DNA of 64,000 bases from Holophagaceae bacterium. Its GTDB lineage: Bacteria; Acidobacteriota; Holophagae; Holophagales; Holophagaceae. Of the stretch, positions 24,960 to 34,174 are shown piece by piece. The notes below the pieces were generated by a model. The model was not told where the DNA came from. It made no database searches and saw only the letters and a program-made list of their open reading frames with translations. The stretch is from contig JAJTBS010000001.1 in assembly GCA_021286765.1 (NCBI GenBank), positions 1,162,848-1,226,847 of the forward strand, written 5' to 3'. The first letter of the stretch is position 1. Each line of letters begins with the position of its first letter. The position numbers and the translations under genes are program-made.

Positions 24960-25703
24960 CTAGCGGCTGATGGCCACGTCGTTGATGGAACGGGAATCCA
25001 GGTCATTGGTGAGGGTCGAAGCCACCTTCAGGCTCATTTCGTAGAGCCGGTTCAGGCGGATCATCTCGACCATGGTGGAGGCCGAATCCACGGCGCTCTG
25101 CTCAAGATGGCCCTGCGTGACCGTCCCCTTGACCGGCGCCTCCTTGGCGCCCGCAGGGTCGAACCGCAGGGCCCCGGCCCGCTTTAGGGCCCCGGGCTTC
25201 TCGAAGGCCTTCAGGTCCAGTTGGCCCAGCACCTGATCCTTCTGTGAGATCGTGCCATCCACCTGAACCGAAACGAGGCCGTTTTTGGGGTCCACTTTGA
25301 TGGGCTGGCCATTTTTGCCGAGTAACGGACTGCCGTCCGCCGCCTGGAGCTGTCCGTCCTGGCCCATCTGAACACGACCGTCCCGGGTGACCCGGATGCC
25401 GGCGGGGCTCTGGACCGTCAGGAAGGCATTGCCTTCGATGGCCAGATCGAGGGGACGACCCGTGGCTCGCAGGTTTCCCTGCTCGGTGACCACGCCGGTC
25501 TCGGCGAAGACCACGCCATCATTGAGGTAGCCGCTCAGGGGCAGCTTGCGCCCGCTGCCCGCCGCCTTGTTGAACACGGCGAAGAAGGCCTGATCGGGCT
25601 TGTAGCCCACCGTGGCCGCGTTCGCCAGGTTGTTGGCCACCACCTCGAGCTGGAAGGCACGAGCCTTCAAGCTGCCAGCGGCGACATAGTATCCAGGATC
25701 CAT
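24960..25703 (-). CDS. flgF: Flagellar proximal rod protein FlgF
   Basis: A 247-residue flagellar basal-body rod protein of the FlgF/FlgG family. The start contains AGSLKARAFQLEVVANNLAN and ATVGYKPDQAFF; the middle has LAIEGNAFLTVQSPAGIRVT and the end SASTMVEMIRLNRLYEMSLK. It is shorter than FlgG and lies immediately upstream, the usual flgF-flgG order. The ATG is preceded on the minus strand by gagaggtg. It is probably the first gene of the flgF-flgG-flgA unit. No flagellar sigma-28 promoter is obvious before it. Confidence 0.88.
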   Translation of the reverse strand: MDPGYYVAAGSLKARAFQLEVVANNLANAATVGYKPDQAFFAVFNKAAGSGRKLPLSGYLNDGVVFAETGVVTEQGNLRATGRPLDLAIEGNAFLTVQSPAGIRVTRDGRVQMGQDGQLQAADGSPLLGKNGQPIKVDPKNGLVSVQVDGTISQKDQVLGQLDLKAFEKPGALKRAGALRFDPAGAKEAPVKGTVTQGHLEQSAVDSASTMVEMIRLNRLYEMSLKVASTLTNDLDSRSINDVAISR

Positions 25704-25809
25704 TGGGCACCTCTCGCCCAGCCAGCGACTGGGACGAGGGGACTACCGCCAAAGGGATGCCAAAAGCTGAGGGGCACCTGCCCTGGCCCGGGCCTCAGGA
25801 ACTGTGACA

Positions 25810-25842
25810 AAGCAAAAGCCCGGCAATGCCGGGCTTTTGCTT
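25810..25842 (-). terminator. Terminator downstream of the cold-shock gene
   Basis: A perfect 15-bp stem (25810-25824 with 25828-25842) closes a three-base loop. The stem carries runs of A and T at its foot, so either strand could be terminated. It lies between the minus-strand cold-shock gene and flgF and should isolate the flagellar operon. Confidence 0.75.
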
Positions 25843-25886
25843 GGGGTTCCGGGGGTGTGCGCGCAGCGCGGGACCCCCTGAGGACA

Positions 25887-26090
25887 TTAGATCTTGGTGA
25901 CGTTGGTCGCCTGGGGGCCCTTCTGGCCCTGTCCCACGTTGAAGCTGACGCGCTGATTCTCATCCAGGGTGCGGAAACCCGTGGTTTCGATCGCGGAGTG
26001 ATGCACGAACAGATCGGCGCCACCCTCGTCGGGGGTGATGAAGCCGAAACCCTTTTCGGCGTTGAACCACTTGACGGTGCCTTGAGCCAT
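25887..26090 (-). CDS. Cold-shock domain protein (CspA family)
   Basis: A 67-residue single cold-shock domain that binds RNA or single-stranded DNA and acts as an RNA chaperone. [14 protein letters not shown] contains RNP1 (KGFGFI), and DLFVHHSAI is RNP2; [17 protein letters not shown] completes the fold. The ATG at 26090 gives exactly the family length; the frame is open further upstream but without homology. About 95 bases of leader lie between the start codon and a probable promoter, consistent with leader-mediated temperature control known for this family. A strong hairpin follows. Confidence 0.96.
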   Translation of the reverse strand: MAQGTVKWFNAEKGFGFITPDEGGADLFVHHSAIETTGFRTLDENQRVSFNVGQGQKGPQATNVTKI

Positions 26091-26187
26091 GATTTTCCTG
26101 CTTTCTTCGTCCTGGATATGAATGCGATGTCCCTTCCAGGCGAGGCAGCAGCGCTTGTTATGCCCGTGCGACTGACGGGCAGGGTTC

Positions 26188-26218
26188 AGTGTAGGCCCTT
26201 TCGGTTGAGTATTTTCAA
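26188..26218 (-). promoter_or_regulatory. Possible promoter of the cold-shock gene
   Basis: On the minus strand, TTGAAA (26218-26213) and TACACT (26193-26188) are 19 bases apart in an AT-rich patch that stands out from the surrounding GC-rich DNA. The spacing is longer than ideal. A start near 26181 would leave a leader of about 90 bases before the cold-shock ATG. Confidence 0.35.
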
Positions 26219-26268
26219 AAAAACGACAAAATTTCATTTTTCGGTCAAATGATCGCTCCCCAGACCGC

Positions 26269-27072
26269 CTACAGGTAGGTGCGGACCCCCACCAGGGTGC
26301 GACGGTAATAGCGATCCGAGAGGTCATCCTGCCGGATGCCCTGCCCTGAGCGCGGAGCATGGATGAAGGCCCCCTCCCCCAGGTACAGCCCCACATGGCT
26401 GATCCGGCCTCCGCCTGCCGTGGCGAAGAACACCAGGTCCCCGGGCCGGGCTGAATCCAGGTCCACGTGACTGCCTGCGTCGAACTGGGCCTGGGAGGAG
26501 CGCGGCAGCCGAAGGCCGTTCAGCCGGTACACGGCGCCGGTGAGGCCGCTGCAGTCGAAGCCCCGCTCGGTGGTTCCGCCGAACAGGTACGGCACGCCCA
26601 GGTAACCCCTGGCAGATTCCACCAGGCTGGCCCGGAGACCCCGCTCGTCCGCGGGACGGGCGTGAACCGGACCACCGGCCCCCGGCGCCGAACCATCCGG
26701 AGCCACCACCCAGAAGGCCTCGATGACGCCAGAGGCCTTGAGAGCCTCGCCCCGGGCCCGGGCCTTCTCCCTGGTGGTGAAGTCGCCGAAGCGCACCCGG
26801 TACAGGCCATCGCCCGAGGCATAGTAGGTCGCCTCCAGGCCCTGGGCCTGCAGCGACTCCGAAAAGCGCGCCGCGTTCTCCACCTTGGCGAAGGCCCCCG
26901 CCTGAAGGGTGAAGCCCAGCCGCGGCAAGGTCTTGGCCGCCTGCACCGGGGGCGGTCGCTCGGGCGCCCGGACTCGCGGCTCCGGCCGGCGGGCGCATGC
27001 GCCCAAGATCAGCAGACCCAGGGCCAGGAGGATCCCCCCCTTCGGGCGGCGGGCGGATGGCCTGCGGAGCAT
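26269..27072 (-). CDS. SPOR and NlpC/P60 domain lipoprotein, peptidoglycan endopeptidase
   Basis: A 267-residue lipoprotein with lipobox LILGAC (Cys-26). Residues about 52-125 form a SPOR domain ([36 protein letters not shown]), which binds denuded glycan strands at division sites. Residues about 150-267 form an NlpC/P60 cysteine peptidase domain: the Cys in [13 protein letters not shown], the His in [10 protein letters not shown], and a further His in FIHAPRSG. The expected reaction is cleavage within the peptidoglycan stem peptide. It is transcribed divergently from the sigma-54 activator gene, with 79 bases between the start codons. Confidence 0.9.
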   Translation of the reverse strand: MLRRPSARRPKGGILLALGLLILGACARRPEPRVRAPERPPPVQAAKTLPRLGFTLQAGAFAKVENAARFSESLQAQGLEATYYASGDGLYRVRFGDFTTREKARARGEALKASGVIEAFWVVAPDGSAPGAGGPVHARPADERGLRASLVESARGYLGVPYLFGGTTERGFDCSGLTGAVYRLNGLRLPRSSQAQFDAGSHVDLDSARPGDLVFFATAGGGRISHVGLYLGEGAFIHAPRSGQGIRQDDLSDRYYRRTLVGVRTYL

Positions 27073-27151
27073 GCCTGGATCCTAGCAGGCGACCGGGCGA
27101 TCCGGATTGCGGCGCCCGCGGAAGGTTGGGCCTGCGGCTACCATCGAAGTC

Positions 27152-29719
27152 ATGCCTTCCATGTTGTCCGGTTCCTGCCTCTCCGGCTGGGCGCGCCGCC
27201 TGGCCCTGGCCGTGCTGATCCTCGTGCCGGCCCTGGCGACTCCGACCACGGCCGCTCCGCGCAAGACGGTGCTGGTGCTCTACTCCCTGCCCCTGGACAT
27301 GCCCGGCCTCCACGAACTCGCCACGGCCATCACCCAGGGCATCCAGAAGGGCTCCCCCCAGCCGATGGACATCTACAGCGAGTACACCGGGCTCGACCGC
27401 TTCTCGGGGGCCGAGTACGAGACCAGCCTGCTGGCGCTCTACCGGGAGAAGTACAGCCGGCGCCGGGTGGACCTGCTGGTGGTGGTGGGGCCGGTCGCGC
27501 TGGATTTCGTCATGGCGCGGAAGTTCCTGCCCGACGTACCCGTCGTCACCTGCTATGTCGCCAAGCGGCGCGTGGATGCGGCCCGCCTCCAGCGGCCAGA
27601 GCTCACGGGCGTCCTGCCCGCCAACAACGCCCCCCGCACGGTGGACCTGATGCTCGCGCTCTACCCACAGACCCGGCGGATCTACGTGGTGCTGGGCGCC
27701 AGCGAGTACGAGCGGGATCAGGCCCAGTGGGGCCGGCAGCTGGTCTTCAACCGCTTCGCCGGCCGCCTGGAGTTCGTCTACACCAACGACTACACCCTGG
27801 ACCAGCTGGAGGCCAAGGCGGCCCAGCTGCAGCCGGACGAGCTGATGCTCTACGGCAGCGTGCTGCGGGATGCGGCCGGGAGGGACTTCTACACCAACCT
27901 CCCCCTCACCCGGGTGAGTGCCGTCAGCCGGCGGCCGCTCTTCGGCATCGTCACCGAGGATCTGGGCGACGGCATCCTGGGCGGGGTGCTGCTCAGCATG
28001 GAGCTCTCGGGCAAGCTGGCGGCGGACCTGGGCCTGCGCATCCTGGGCGGCACCCGCGCGGCGGACCTGCCGGTCCTCGAGGACGCGGGCATGGTGCCCA
28101 TGTTCGACTGGCGGCAGGTGGAACGCTGGCACATCAAAGAGCGCCACCTGCCGCCAGAGAGCACCTTCCGCTTCCGGAAGCCCAGCATCTGGGACGCCTA
28201 CTGGAAGGAGATCAGCCTGGGTCTGGGCGTAATCTTGCTGGAGGCCGTCCTCGTGGCGGGCCTGGTGATCCAGCTGCGGCGCCGGAAGCGCATCGAGCGG
28301 GCCCTTGCCGATGCCGAGACCCGCTACCGCACCGTGGCGGACTTCACCCACGATTGGGAGTTCTGGCAGCGGCCCGACGGTGGCTTCGACTACCTGTCAC
28401 CGGCCTGTGAGCGGGTGAGCGGCTTCGCGCCGGAGGCCTTCCGGGCGGATCCGTCCCTTCTCTCCGAGCTGGTCCTGGAGGAGGACCGTCCGGCCTGGAG
28501 CGCGCACCAGGCCGAGGCCCTGGCCGCCGAGGAACCCGCCTCCCTGGAATACCGGATCCACAATCAGGTTGGCGAGGTCCGCTGGGTGGAGCAGACCAAC
28601 AACCCGGTGCGCCTGGAGGGGGACCGCTCGGCCGGCACCCGTGGGAGCATCCGCGACATCACGGCCCGCAAGCAGGGCGAGCTGGAGTTGAAGCAGGCCT
28701 ACGAGGAGATCGGCGCCCTCAAGGACCAGCTCGAGGCCGAGAACACCTACTACCGGGAAAAGATCCAGGCCGTGGAGGGCTCCGCCGAGCTGGTGGGCCA
28801 GAGCGATCCCATGAAGTATCTGCTGTTCCGCATCCGCCAGGTGGCCCCCTCCGAAACGACCGTGCTCATCCAGGGCGAAACCGGCACAGGCAAGGAGCTG
28901 GTGGCCGAGGCCATCCACCACCTCGGCCCCCGGAAGGAGCGGGCCCTGGTCAAGGTGAACTGCGCGGCCCTGCCCCCGGGCCTGGCTGAGAGCGAACTCT
29001 TCGGGCACGAGAAGGGGGCCTTCACAGGGGCCCAGGCCCTGCGGAAGGGTCGCTTCGAGCTGGCCGACGGGGCCACCCTCTTCCTGGACGAGGTGGGTGA
29101 GCTCTCCCCGGATGTCCAGGCCAAGCTGCTCCGGGTGCTCCAGGATGGTCAGTACCAGCGGGTGGGCGGCACGCGCACCCTGCAGGCGGATGTGCGGGTG
29201 GTGGCGGCCACGAACCGCGACCTGGCCAAAGAGGTGGCCAAGGGCCGCTTCCGCGAGGACCTTTGGTACCGCCTCAACGTCTTCCCCATCTCGGTGCCGC
29301 CCCTCCGCCAGCGCAAGGAGGACATCCCCATGCTGGCCCAGTTCTTCCTGGACCGCTTCTGCCAGAAGCTGGGACGCCCCCCTCTGGACCTCCCTCGCTC
29401 CGTGGTGCAGGCCCTGCAGGCCTACGGCTGGCCCGGCAACGTCCGCGAACTCCAGAACCTCATCGAACAGGCGGTGCTGGTCTCGGATGGCCCCCTGCTC
29501 CGACTGCCCGACCGCCTGGGGCCCGCCCCCTCCGGCTCGGCGGGTTCGGGCCTGCTCCCGGGCCTGGTGGAGGTGGAGCGGGATCACATCATGAAGGTCC
29601 TGGATGCCACCAACTGGAAGGTGGAGGGCGCCAGGGGCGCGGCGGACATCCTGGGGTTGGCCCCCAGCACCCTGAGGTCCCGGATGCAGAAGCTGGGGAT
29701 CGGGCGCCGGGAGGACTGA
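27152..29719 (+). CDS. Membrane-anchored sigma-54 activator with periplasmic sensor
   Basis: An 855-residue one-piece sensor-regulator. An N-terminal signal or anchor ([20 protein letters not shown]) leads into a periplasmic region of about 300 residues that resembles ABC solute-binding proteins of the TrpX/YtfQ-like type ([60 protein letters not shown]). A membrane helix at about 354-375 is followed by a PAS domain (about 385-510), a short coiled coil, a sigma-54 ATPase domain with Walker A GETGTGKE (from 575), an intact GAFTGA at 622-627 and Walker B LFLDEVGE, and a Fis-type HTH at the end. It has all residues needed for sigma-54 activation. A -24/-12 promoter lies just downstream. An alternative ATG at 27161 is possible. 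Confidence 0.88.
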   Translation: MPSMLSGSCLSGWARRLALAVLILVPALATPTTAAPRKTVLVLYSLPLDMPGLHELATAITQGIQKGSPQPMDIYSEYTGLDRFSGAEYETSLLALYREKYSRRRVDLLVVVGPVALDFVMARKFLPDVPVVTCYVAKRRVDAARLQRPELTGVLPANNAPRTVDLMLALYPQTRRIYVVLGASEYERDQAQWGRQLVFNRFAGRLEFVYTNDYTLDQLEAKAAQLQPDELMLYGSVLRDAAGRDFYTNLPLTRVSAVSRRPLFGIVTEDLGDGILGGVLLSMELSGKLAADLGLRILGGTRAADLPVLEDAGMVPMFDWRQVERWHIKERHLPPESTFRFRKPSIWDAYWKEISLGLGVILLEAVLVAGLVIQLRRRKRIERALADAETRYRTVADFTHDWEFWQRPDGGFDYLSPACERVSGFAPEAFRADPSLLSELVLEEDRPAWSAHQAEALAAEEPASLEYRIHNQVGEVRWVEQTNNPVRLEGDRSAGTRGSIRDITARKQGELELKQAYEEIGALKDQLEAENTYYREKIQAVEGSAELVGQSDPMKYLLFRIRQVAPSETTVLIQGETGTGKELVAEAIHHLGPRKERALVKVNCAALPPGLAESELFGHEKGAFTGAQALRKGRFELADGATLFLDEVGELSPDVQAKLLRVLQDGQYQRVGGTRTLQADVRVVAATNRDLAKEVAKGRFREDLWYRLNVFPISVPPLRQRKEDIPMLAQFFLDRFCQKLGRPPLDLPRSVVQALQAYGWPGNVRELQNLIEQAVLVSDGPLLRLPDRLGPAPSGSAGSGLLPGLVEVERDHIMKVLDATNWKVEGARGAADILGLAPSTLRSRMQKLGIGRRED

Positions 29720-29764
29720 GCCTCCGCTCCTGGGAAGGCTCCGAACCAAGCCTCCGGAGGGATG

Positions 29765-29817
29765 TTTCGTGGGCTGGTTTCGCCACGACATGCCGTGGCC
29801 CACGAAATTTCGTGGGA
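29765..29817. promoter_or_regulatory. Clustered inverted repeats, probable enhancer for the sigma-54 activator
   Basis: TTTCGTGGGC (29765-29774) is the inverse of GCCCACGAAA (29798-29807), and a further copy TTTCGTGGGA follows directly at 29808-29817. Nested between them, GCCACG (29782-29787) is the inverse of CGTGGC (29794-29799). The cluster lies about 100-150 bases before the -24 element, the usual place for activator binding sites of this class. Confidence 0.6.
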
Positions 29818-29912
29818 CTTTTCGGGCTTGCTCCGGGCGAACGTTTTCTCGTTGGCATTTAAAAGGCCAATCAATATAAGACTTGGAATTCGGCTAGCCC
29901 TCGGGATCCTCC

Positions 29913-29927
29913 TGGCACCAGCCTTGC
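29913..29927 (+). promoter_or_regulatory. Sigma-54 (-24/-12) promoter
   Basis: TGGCAC at 29913-29918 and TTGC at 29924-29927 are five bases apart, matching the sigma-54 consensus with GG and GC at the required spacing. The expected start is about 12 bases further on. The next start codon is at 29965. It lies directly downstream of a gene for a sigma-54 activator. Confidence 0.82.
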
Positions 29928-29964
29928 GCTGGGAAGGGATCCATCCAAGAGGAAAACCCGGCCC

Positions 29965-30363
29965 ATGAGATCCAGCCCCAAGTCCAGCGTCAAGGTCATG
30001 AGCGCCCTTCTGACCGCCCGCCCCGGAAAACAGGGGGAATTCCTGCAGACGCTCCAGAGCCTGAAGCACGACATTCAGCAGCAGTCCGGTTGCCTGGAAT
30101 GCACCATCGGCCAGGAGGCCTCGGGCGGTCCGGAGTTCTTCATCTTTGTCGTCTGGAAGGACTTGGCCCACCTGGAGGCCCACCTGGACTCCGAGCCTTT
30201 CCGCATCCTCCTGGGGGCGACCAGCGTCCTCACCGCCCCCGCGGGCTTCCGCTTCATCGCGGCGGACTCGGCCTTCTCCCCCCAGGGCTTCCTGGGGCGG
30301 AGCCGCCGGGCCGCGAGCGAAGCGCCCGCCACCCTTCCGTCCCGTTCCCCCTTCACCCCTTAG
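29965..30363 (+). CDS. ABM-domain (antibiotic biosynthesis monooxygenase-like) protein
   Basis: A 132-residue protein with an ABM fold in residues about 8-100: VMSALLTARPGKQGEFLQTL, QQSGCLECTIGQEASGGPEF and VVWKDLAHLEAHLDSEPF are typical. The family includes quinol and heme oxygenases and many small stress proteins, so the reaction cannot be named. The C-terminal 30 residues are basic and Ser/Pro-rich and lie outside the domain. The ATG follows caagaggaaaa and is the first start codon after the sigma-54 promoter. No signal peptide is seen, in contrast to the secreted products encoded next. Confidence 0.82.
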   Translation: MRSSPKSSVKVMSALLTARPGKQGEFLQTLQSLKHDIQQQSGCLECTIGQEASGGPEFFIFVVWKDLAHLEAHLDSEPFRILLGATSVLTAPAGFRFIAADSAFSPQGFLGRSRRAASEAPATLPSRSPFTP

Positions 30364-30409
30364 CTCCGGGATCACGCGATCCACCGGAGCCCCTTCCAAG
30401 AGGACCCCC

Positions 30410-31081
30410 ATGCGAAAGCTTGGTTTTCTGATCCCGGGGCTGCTGCTCAGCCTCGCCTTGGCCTGCGGCGGGGCTAGCCACACGACCCCTCCCCCCACCC
30501 CGCCGGCCGCCGCCACCGGCCTGGCCTACACCGATCCGGCTGGCACCGGCTGGCGACTGATCAAGGACCCCGCCTCCACACCTACCCGCCTGTTGCTGAA
30601 CCTGGTGGGCCCCTCCGGCCTGCTGACCCGCGGGGCAGGCTTCAACCTGAAGGCCCCGGCCGCAGTCCGATTCGGCAACTTCACCGAGACCAACTTCCCC
30701 ATCAAGGATCTGGGCGTCTACGAACTCTGGAACACCGACCCCTATCCCTATGACGGATCGGTGGCCGTGGGCTCCGATCCCCTCGAGCCGCGGCTGCTGG
30801 CTGGCGGCGTCAAGTCGGGCAACGTGCTCACGGTGGGTGTCTTCCAGAAGGACCGCCGGGCAACCGCGAAGGACTCCGGGCATCCGCTCTGCCAGATCGC
30901 CCTGGAATACGACGCCGCCACCGCCCTGAAGGTGGGCGATGCCATCGCCCTCACCATCACCAAGGCCAAGCACATCCCCGGGGACATCGGCGCCTTCAAC
31001 GGGAACCCGACCCTGGAAATGGTCCAGAAATCCGTGATGCAGGACATGACCGTCGCCGTGGGGGTGCTGCGTGGCAACTGA
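30410..31081 (+). CDS. Lipoprotein of the first protease cassette
   Basis: A 223-residue lipoprotein with a clear lipobox (LLLSLALACGG, Cys-19) and a Pro/Thr-rich spacer. The mature domain is beta-rich and parallel to the later lipoprotein at 33497: shared pieces are TDP-GTGWRL, LNLVGP-GL-TRG-GFNL-AP, GG-K-GN-L-VG, and a C-terminal TITKAKHIPGDIGAFNG. This pattern of a presentation-type beta-sandwich with a hydrophobic core resembles cohesin-like modules, but I see no diagnostic motif. The ATG follows aagaggaccccc. The gene lies 47 bases after the ABM gene and 35 before the first metalloprotease. I infer a surface-anchored partner for that protease. Confidence 0.75.
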   Translation: MRKLGFLIPGLLLSLALACGGASHTTPPPTPPAAATGLAYTDPAGTGWRLIKDPASTPTRLLLNLVGPSGLLTRGAGFNLKAPAAVRFGNFTETNFPIKDLGVYELWNTDPYPYDGSVAVGSDPLEPRLLAGGVKSGNVLTVGVFQKDRRATAKDSGHPLCQIALEYDAATALKVGDAIALTITKAKHIPGDIGAFNGNPTLEMVQKSVMQDMTVAVGVLRGN

Positions 31082-31115
31082 GCGTCCGATCCCTCCCTCC
31101 CCGAAAGGAGTCTCC

Positions 31116-33488
31116 ATGCCCGGCTCGTTCCGACGCCCGCTGACGGCGCTGGTCTTCACCCTGGCCGTGGGCGCGGCCCTGACCGCCGCCCAGCCCATGT
31201 CCCCCGCCGCGCGGGCCTACCACCTGGCCCAGCAGCCCCGGCGCGTGGCGCTGGCCCAGGACCACCTCATGGCCCAGCGGATCAACCTCGGCCTCGGTGA
31301 CCGGGAGGCCTTCACCCCGGTCCACACGTTCACCAATGCCGATGGCGAAACCATCGTGCGCCTTGACCACACGTTCGAGGGCCACCGCGTGCTGGGCAGC
31401 CAGGCCATCGCCAAGGTGCCCCTGGGCGGCGCCATCCAGGCCCACACGGCGAAGGTCCTGTCGGGCATCCAGGTGGCCGGCGAGCCCACGCTCTCCGAGG
31501 CCACCGCCACCGCCATCGCCCTCCGGCACCTTGAGGCCAAAGGGCCCATGAAGGATGCCCCGAAGGTCGAGCGCGTCATCTTCCCCGCGAAGTTCCTCGG
31601 CGGACTCACGACCACGGTGGATCCTGAGACTGGGAAGACCCTGCTGGACCGCAGGCACTCGGTCCACGCCAGGCTCTCCTCCCCCTATGTCTGGGCCTAT
31701 GAGGTGCGGACCCGTCTGGACAATCCCGAGGACGGGCTCAAGCAACTCACCTACTTCATCGATGCGCGCACCGGGAAGGTCCTCCGCATCAACGACCAGA
31801 TCGAGCGGCAGTCCGTGGCGCCCAGCATGGGCACCGGCAAGGGCCAGTACAACGGCACCGTCTCCATCCCCACCTGCCAGATGCTGGATGGCACCTACGC
31901 CCTGTTCGATCCCACTCGGGGCACCCTGCCCAACCCCGACCTGCAGTGGTACGCCGACGACGGCTCCGGCTGGAGTCCCGTGGGCCTCCAGGTCTGGTAC
32001 GAGCAGAACGATGCGGACGGCAACAACACCTGGTCCTCCTTCCTCTTCCAGGGAAACGCGACGAACACCTGGGGTGACGGATTGCCCTTCACCGCCTACG
32101 GCCAGGAGGGCGGCCCCAACGGCCAAAGCATGGGCGTGGACGCCATGCATGCCATGACCAAGACCTGGGACTTCTACAACAATGTGTTCTCCCTGAATGG
32201 CATGGACGGCAAGGGCACCACGGTCTACGCCAAGGTGGGCATGACCGGCAGCTGGTACCGGAACAACGCCTACTGGGATCCCGCCAGCCAGTCCATCAAC
32301 CTGGGCACCGGCACACCCACGGGTTTCGGGAGCTTCACGGAGTTCGATGTCATCGCGCACGAGATGACCCACGGGATCACCTCCACCACGACCAAGTTCG
32401 TGAACGCCGCCGGCTACGAGGAGGCGGGCCTGAACGAAGCCACCTCCGACTTCTTCTCCCAGATGGCGAAGGCCTATGCCGCCGGGGAGGGCGGCTCCAC
32501 CATCCCCGACACCGGCACGGACTGGCAGATCGGCGCGGGCGTGGGCCATGGCACCCCCATCCGCTACCTGGACAAGCCCAGCCGCGACCAGCGCAGTGCC
32601 GACGGCTGGTACGACGGGGTGCGCTACATGGACGGCCACTTCTCGGCCGGAGTGCTCAACCGGGCCCTCTACTTCCTGGCCCACGGCGCCTCCGCCACCC
32701 CCGGCGATCCCGACTACAGCCCCTACCTGCCCCAGGGCATGAAGGGGATCGGCAACGAGAAGACCGCCCGCATCTGGTTCAAGGCCGTCACGGAGCTGCT
32801 CTACAGCGGCGGCACAGGCTCAGTCACCTTCATGGACGCCCGCAAGGCGGCCATCGAGGCGGCGCTCCAGCTCTACGGCGACTGGGCCGGCGGCTGGGGC
32901 TCGAACAGCCTCACCTCCCACGCGGTGGAGAACGCCTTCGGCGCCGCCAACGTGGGTCTCAACTACGCCGAGACCTCCCGCACCCAGGTGCTTTTCGCGG
33001 ACTGGCGCAACAACGACTACATCTCCCGCACGCACTGGGCCGATGTCGGCTGGGACCATTCCCAGTTCCTGCCGGTGGGGGAGCGGGTCTTTCCCCGGAT
33101 CACCGTGCTGAACAACCCGAACACCGCAGTCACCTGGAGCTTGGGTGGCCCCTCGATGTACAACGGCACCTCCGACATCAACAACAAGGGCGGCGTGATC
33201 AACGCCGATGGCAGCTGGACCACGCCCTACCAGCTGGGCTGGTACCACATCACGGCCACCAGCAAGGCGGACCCCAATCAGTTCGCGGAGGGCAGGGCCT
33301 TCCTCATTCACATGGACACCGACCAGGACGGTGAGCAGGACGCGCTGGACCTCGGGCCCATCTCCTTCTCCTGGTACCTGGGCAAGGTCCTGAACCCCTC
33401 CCATTCCATGTTCGAAGCCACCCTGATCGACGATGGCGACATCGCCGCCTTCGCCGACGCCATGCGAGCCACCTGGTGGGTCAAGTGA
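31116..33488 (+). CDS. Secreted M4-like zinc metalloprotease with calcium-loop tail (first copy)
   Basis: A 790-residue preproprotein. After a signal peptide (about 1-26) comes a propeptide of about 180 residues with an FTP-like segment (TFEGHRVLGSQAIAKV) and a PepSY-like strand. The catalytic domain follows the thermolysin plan: zinc motif HEMTH at 415-419, third ligand in GLNEATSD, and the catalytic His in MDGHFSAGVLNRALYF. The C-terminus holds a calcium-loop pattern DTDQDGEQDALD (734-745) and a second acidic helix (DDGDIAAFADAM), reminiscent of a dockerin. ATG follows aaaggag. It is paired with the preceding lipoprotein. Confidence 0.87.
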   Translation: MPGSFRRPLTALVFTLAVGAALTAAQPMSPAARAYHLAQQPRRVALAQDHLMAQRINLGLGDREAFTPVHTFTNADGETIVRLDHTFEGHRVLGSQAIAKVPLGGAIQAHTAKVLSGIQVAGEPTLSEATATAIALRHLEAKGPMKDAPKVERVIFPAKFLGGLTTTVDPETGKTLLDRRHSVHARLSSPYVWAYEVRTRLDNPEDGLKQLTYFIDARTGKVLRINDQIERQSVAPSMGTGKGQYNGTVSIPTCQMLDGTYALFDPTRGTLPNPDLQWYADDGSGWSPVGLQVWYEQNDADGNNTWSSFLFQGNATNTWGDGLPFTAYGQEGGPNGQSMGVDAMHAMTKTWDFYNNVFSLNGMDGKGTTVYAKVGMTGSWYRNNAYWDPASQSINLGTGTPTGFGSFTEFDVIAHEMTHGITSTTTKFVNAAGYEEAGLNEATSDFFSQMAKAYAAGEGGSTIPDTGTDWQIGAGVGHGTPIRYLDKPSRDQRSADGWYDGVRYMDGHFSAGVLNRALYFLAHGASATPGDPDYSPYLPQGMKGIGNEKTARIWFKAVTELLYSGGTGSVTFMDARKAAIEAALQLYGDWAGGWGSNSLTSHAVENAFGAANVGLNYAETSRTQVLFADWRNNDYISRTHWADVGWDHSQFLPVGERVFPRITVLNNPNTAVTWSLGGPSMYNGTSDINNKGGVINADGSWTTPYQLGWYHITATSKADPNQFAEGRAFLIHMDTDQDGEQDALDLGPISFSWYLGKVLNPSHSMFEATLIDDGDIAAFADAMRATWWVK

Positions 33489-33496
33489 GGAACCCC

Positions 33497-34147
33497 ATGC
33501 GAACCCGAGCCCTTTCCCTGCTCTCTCCTGCCCTCGCGCTTGCCCTTGGCCTGGCCTGCGGCGGCGGTTCCCACACGGCCCCTCCGGCTCCCGCCCCGGC
33601 CCCGGCGCAGCCTGCCACCGGCCTGGTCTACACCGACCCGACCGGCACCGGCTGGCGCCTGGTCAAGGATGCCTCCTCCACCGCGACGAAGATCGTGCTG
33701 AATCTCGTGGGCCCCGCCGGGCTCAAGACCCGCGGCGTGGGCTTCAACCTCCAGGCCCCGGCCGGCGTGAAGTTCGTGGCCTTCGGCAATGGGCTGCCCA
33801 TCCAGGATGCCGGCGTCTACCAGCTGACCATGGCGGGCTCCACCGATCCCAGCGAGCCCCTCGCCATCACGGGCGGCGTCAAGAAAGGCAACCTGCTGTC
33901 CGTCGGCCTCTATCAGAAGGACCGGGACCAGCCTGCCCAGGACTCCGGCGTCACGCTCTGCCGGATCGCCCTGCAATTCGACGCTGCGGCGGCCCTGAGC
34001 ACGGGGGCCACCCTCAGCCTCAGCATTCCCAAGGCCAAGGCCATCCCCGAGGACATCGGCGCCGTCACGGACGACACCTGGACCCTCGACAAAAAGATGC
34101 GCATGACGGACATCTCCGTCGCCGTCGGCACCCTGACCGCCCACTGA
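33497..34147 (+). CDS. Lipoprotein of the second protease cassette
   Basis: A 216-residue lipoprotein, paralogous to the one at 30410. Lipobox ALGLACGG puts the anchor Cys at 21, followed by an Ala/Pro linker. Conserved blocks are YTDPTGTGWRLVKD, LNLVGPAGLKTRGVGFNLQ, GGVKKGNLLSVGLYQKDRD and SIPKAKAIPEDIGA. The ATG lies eight bases after the first protease stop and follows gagg, so it is translationally close to that gene. It differs from the first copy mainly in loop lengths. Probable location is the outer surface or periplasmic face of the outer membrane. Confidence 0.78.
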   Translation: MRTRALSLLSPALALALGLACGGGSHTAPPAPAPAPAQPATGLVYTDPTGTGWRLVKDASSTATKIVLNLVGPAGLKTRGVGFNLQAPAGVKFVAFGNGLPIQDAGVYQLTMAGSTDPSEPLAITGGVKKGNLLSVGLYQKDRDQPAQDSGVTLCRIALQFDAAAALSTGATLSLSIPKAKAIPEDIGAVTDDTWTLDKKMRMTDISVAVGTLTAH

Positions 34148-34174
34148 CCGCTTCCCGAGACCCAAGGAGTTCCC

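Noticed and set aside
26324..28351. Long frames on both strands spanning the NlpC/P60 gene and the activator gene
   Set aside because: They cross the divergent promoter region and have low-complexity Gly/Pro/Arg products; the real genes in other frames have clear signal peptides and catalytic motifs.
29860..29900. Possible IHF bending site between the repeat cluster and the sigma-54 promoter
   Set aside because: AATCAATATAAGA has the first half of the IHF consensus but lacks the TTR end; the AT-rich patch is suggestive only.
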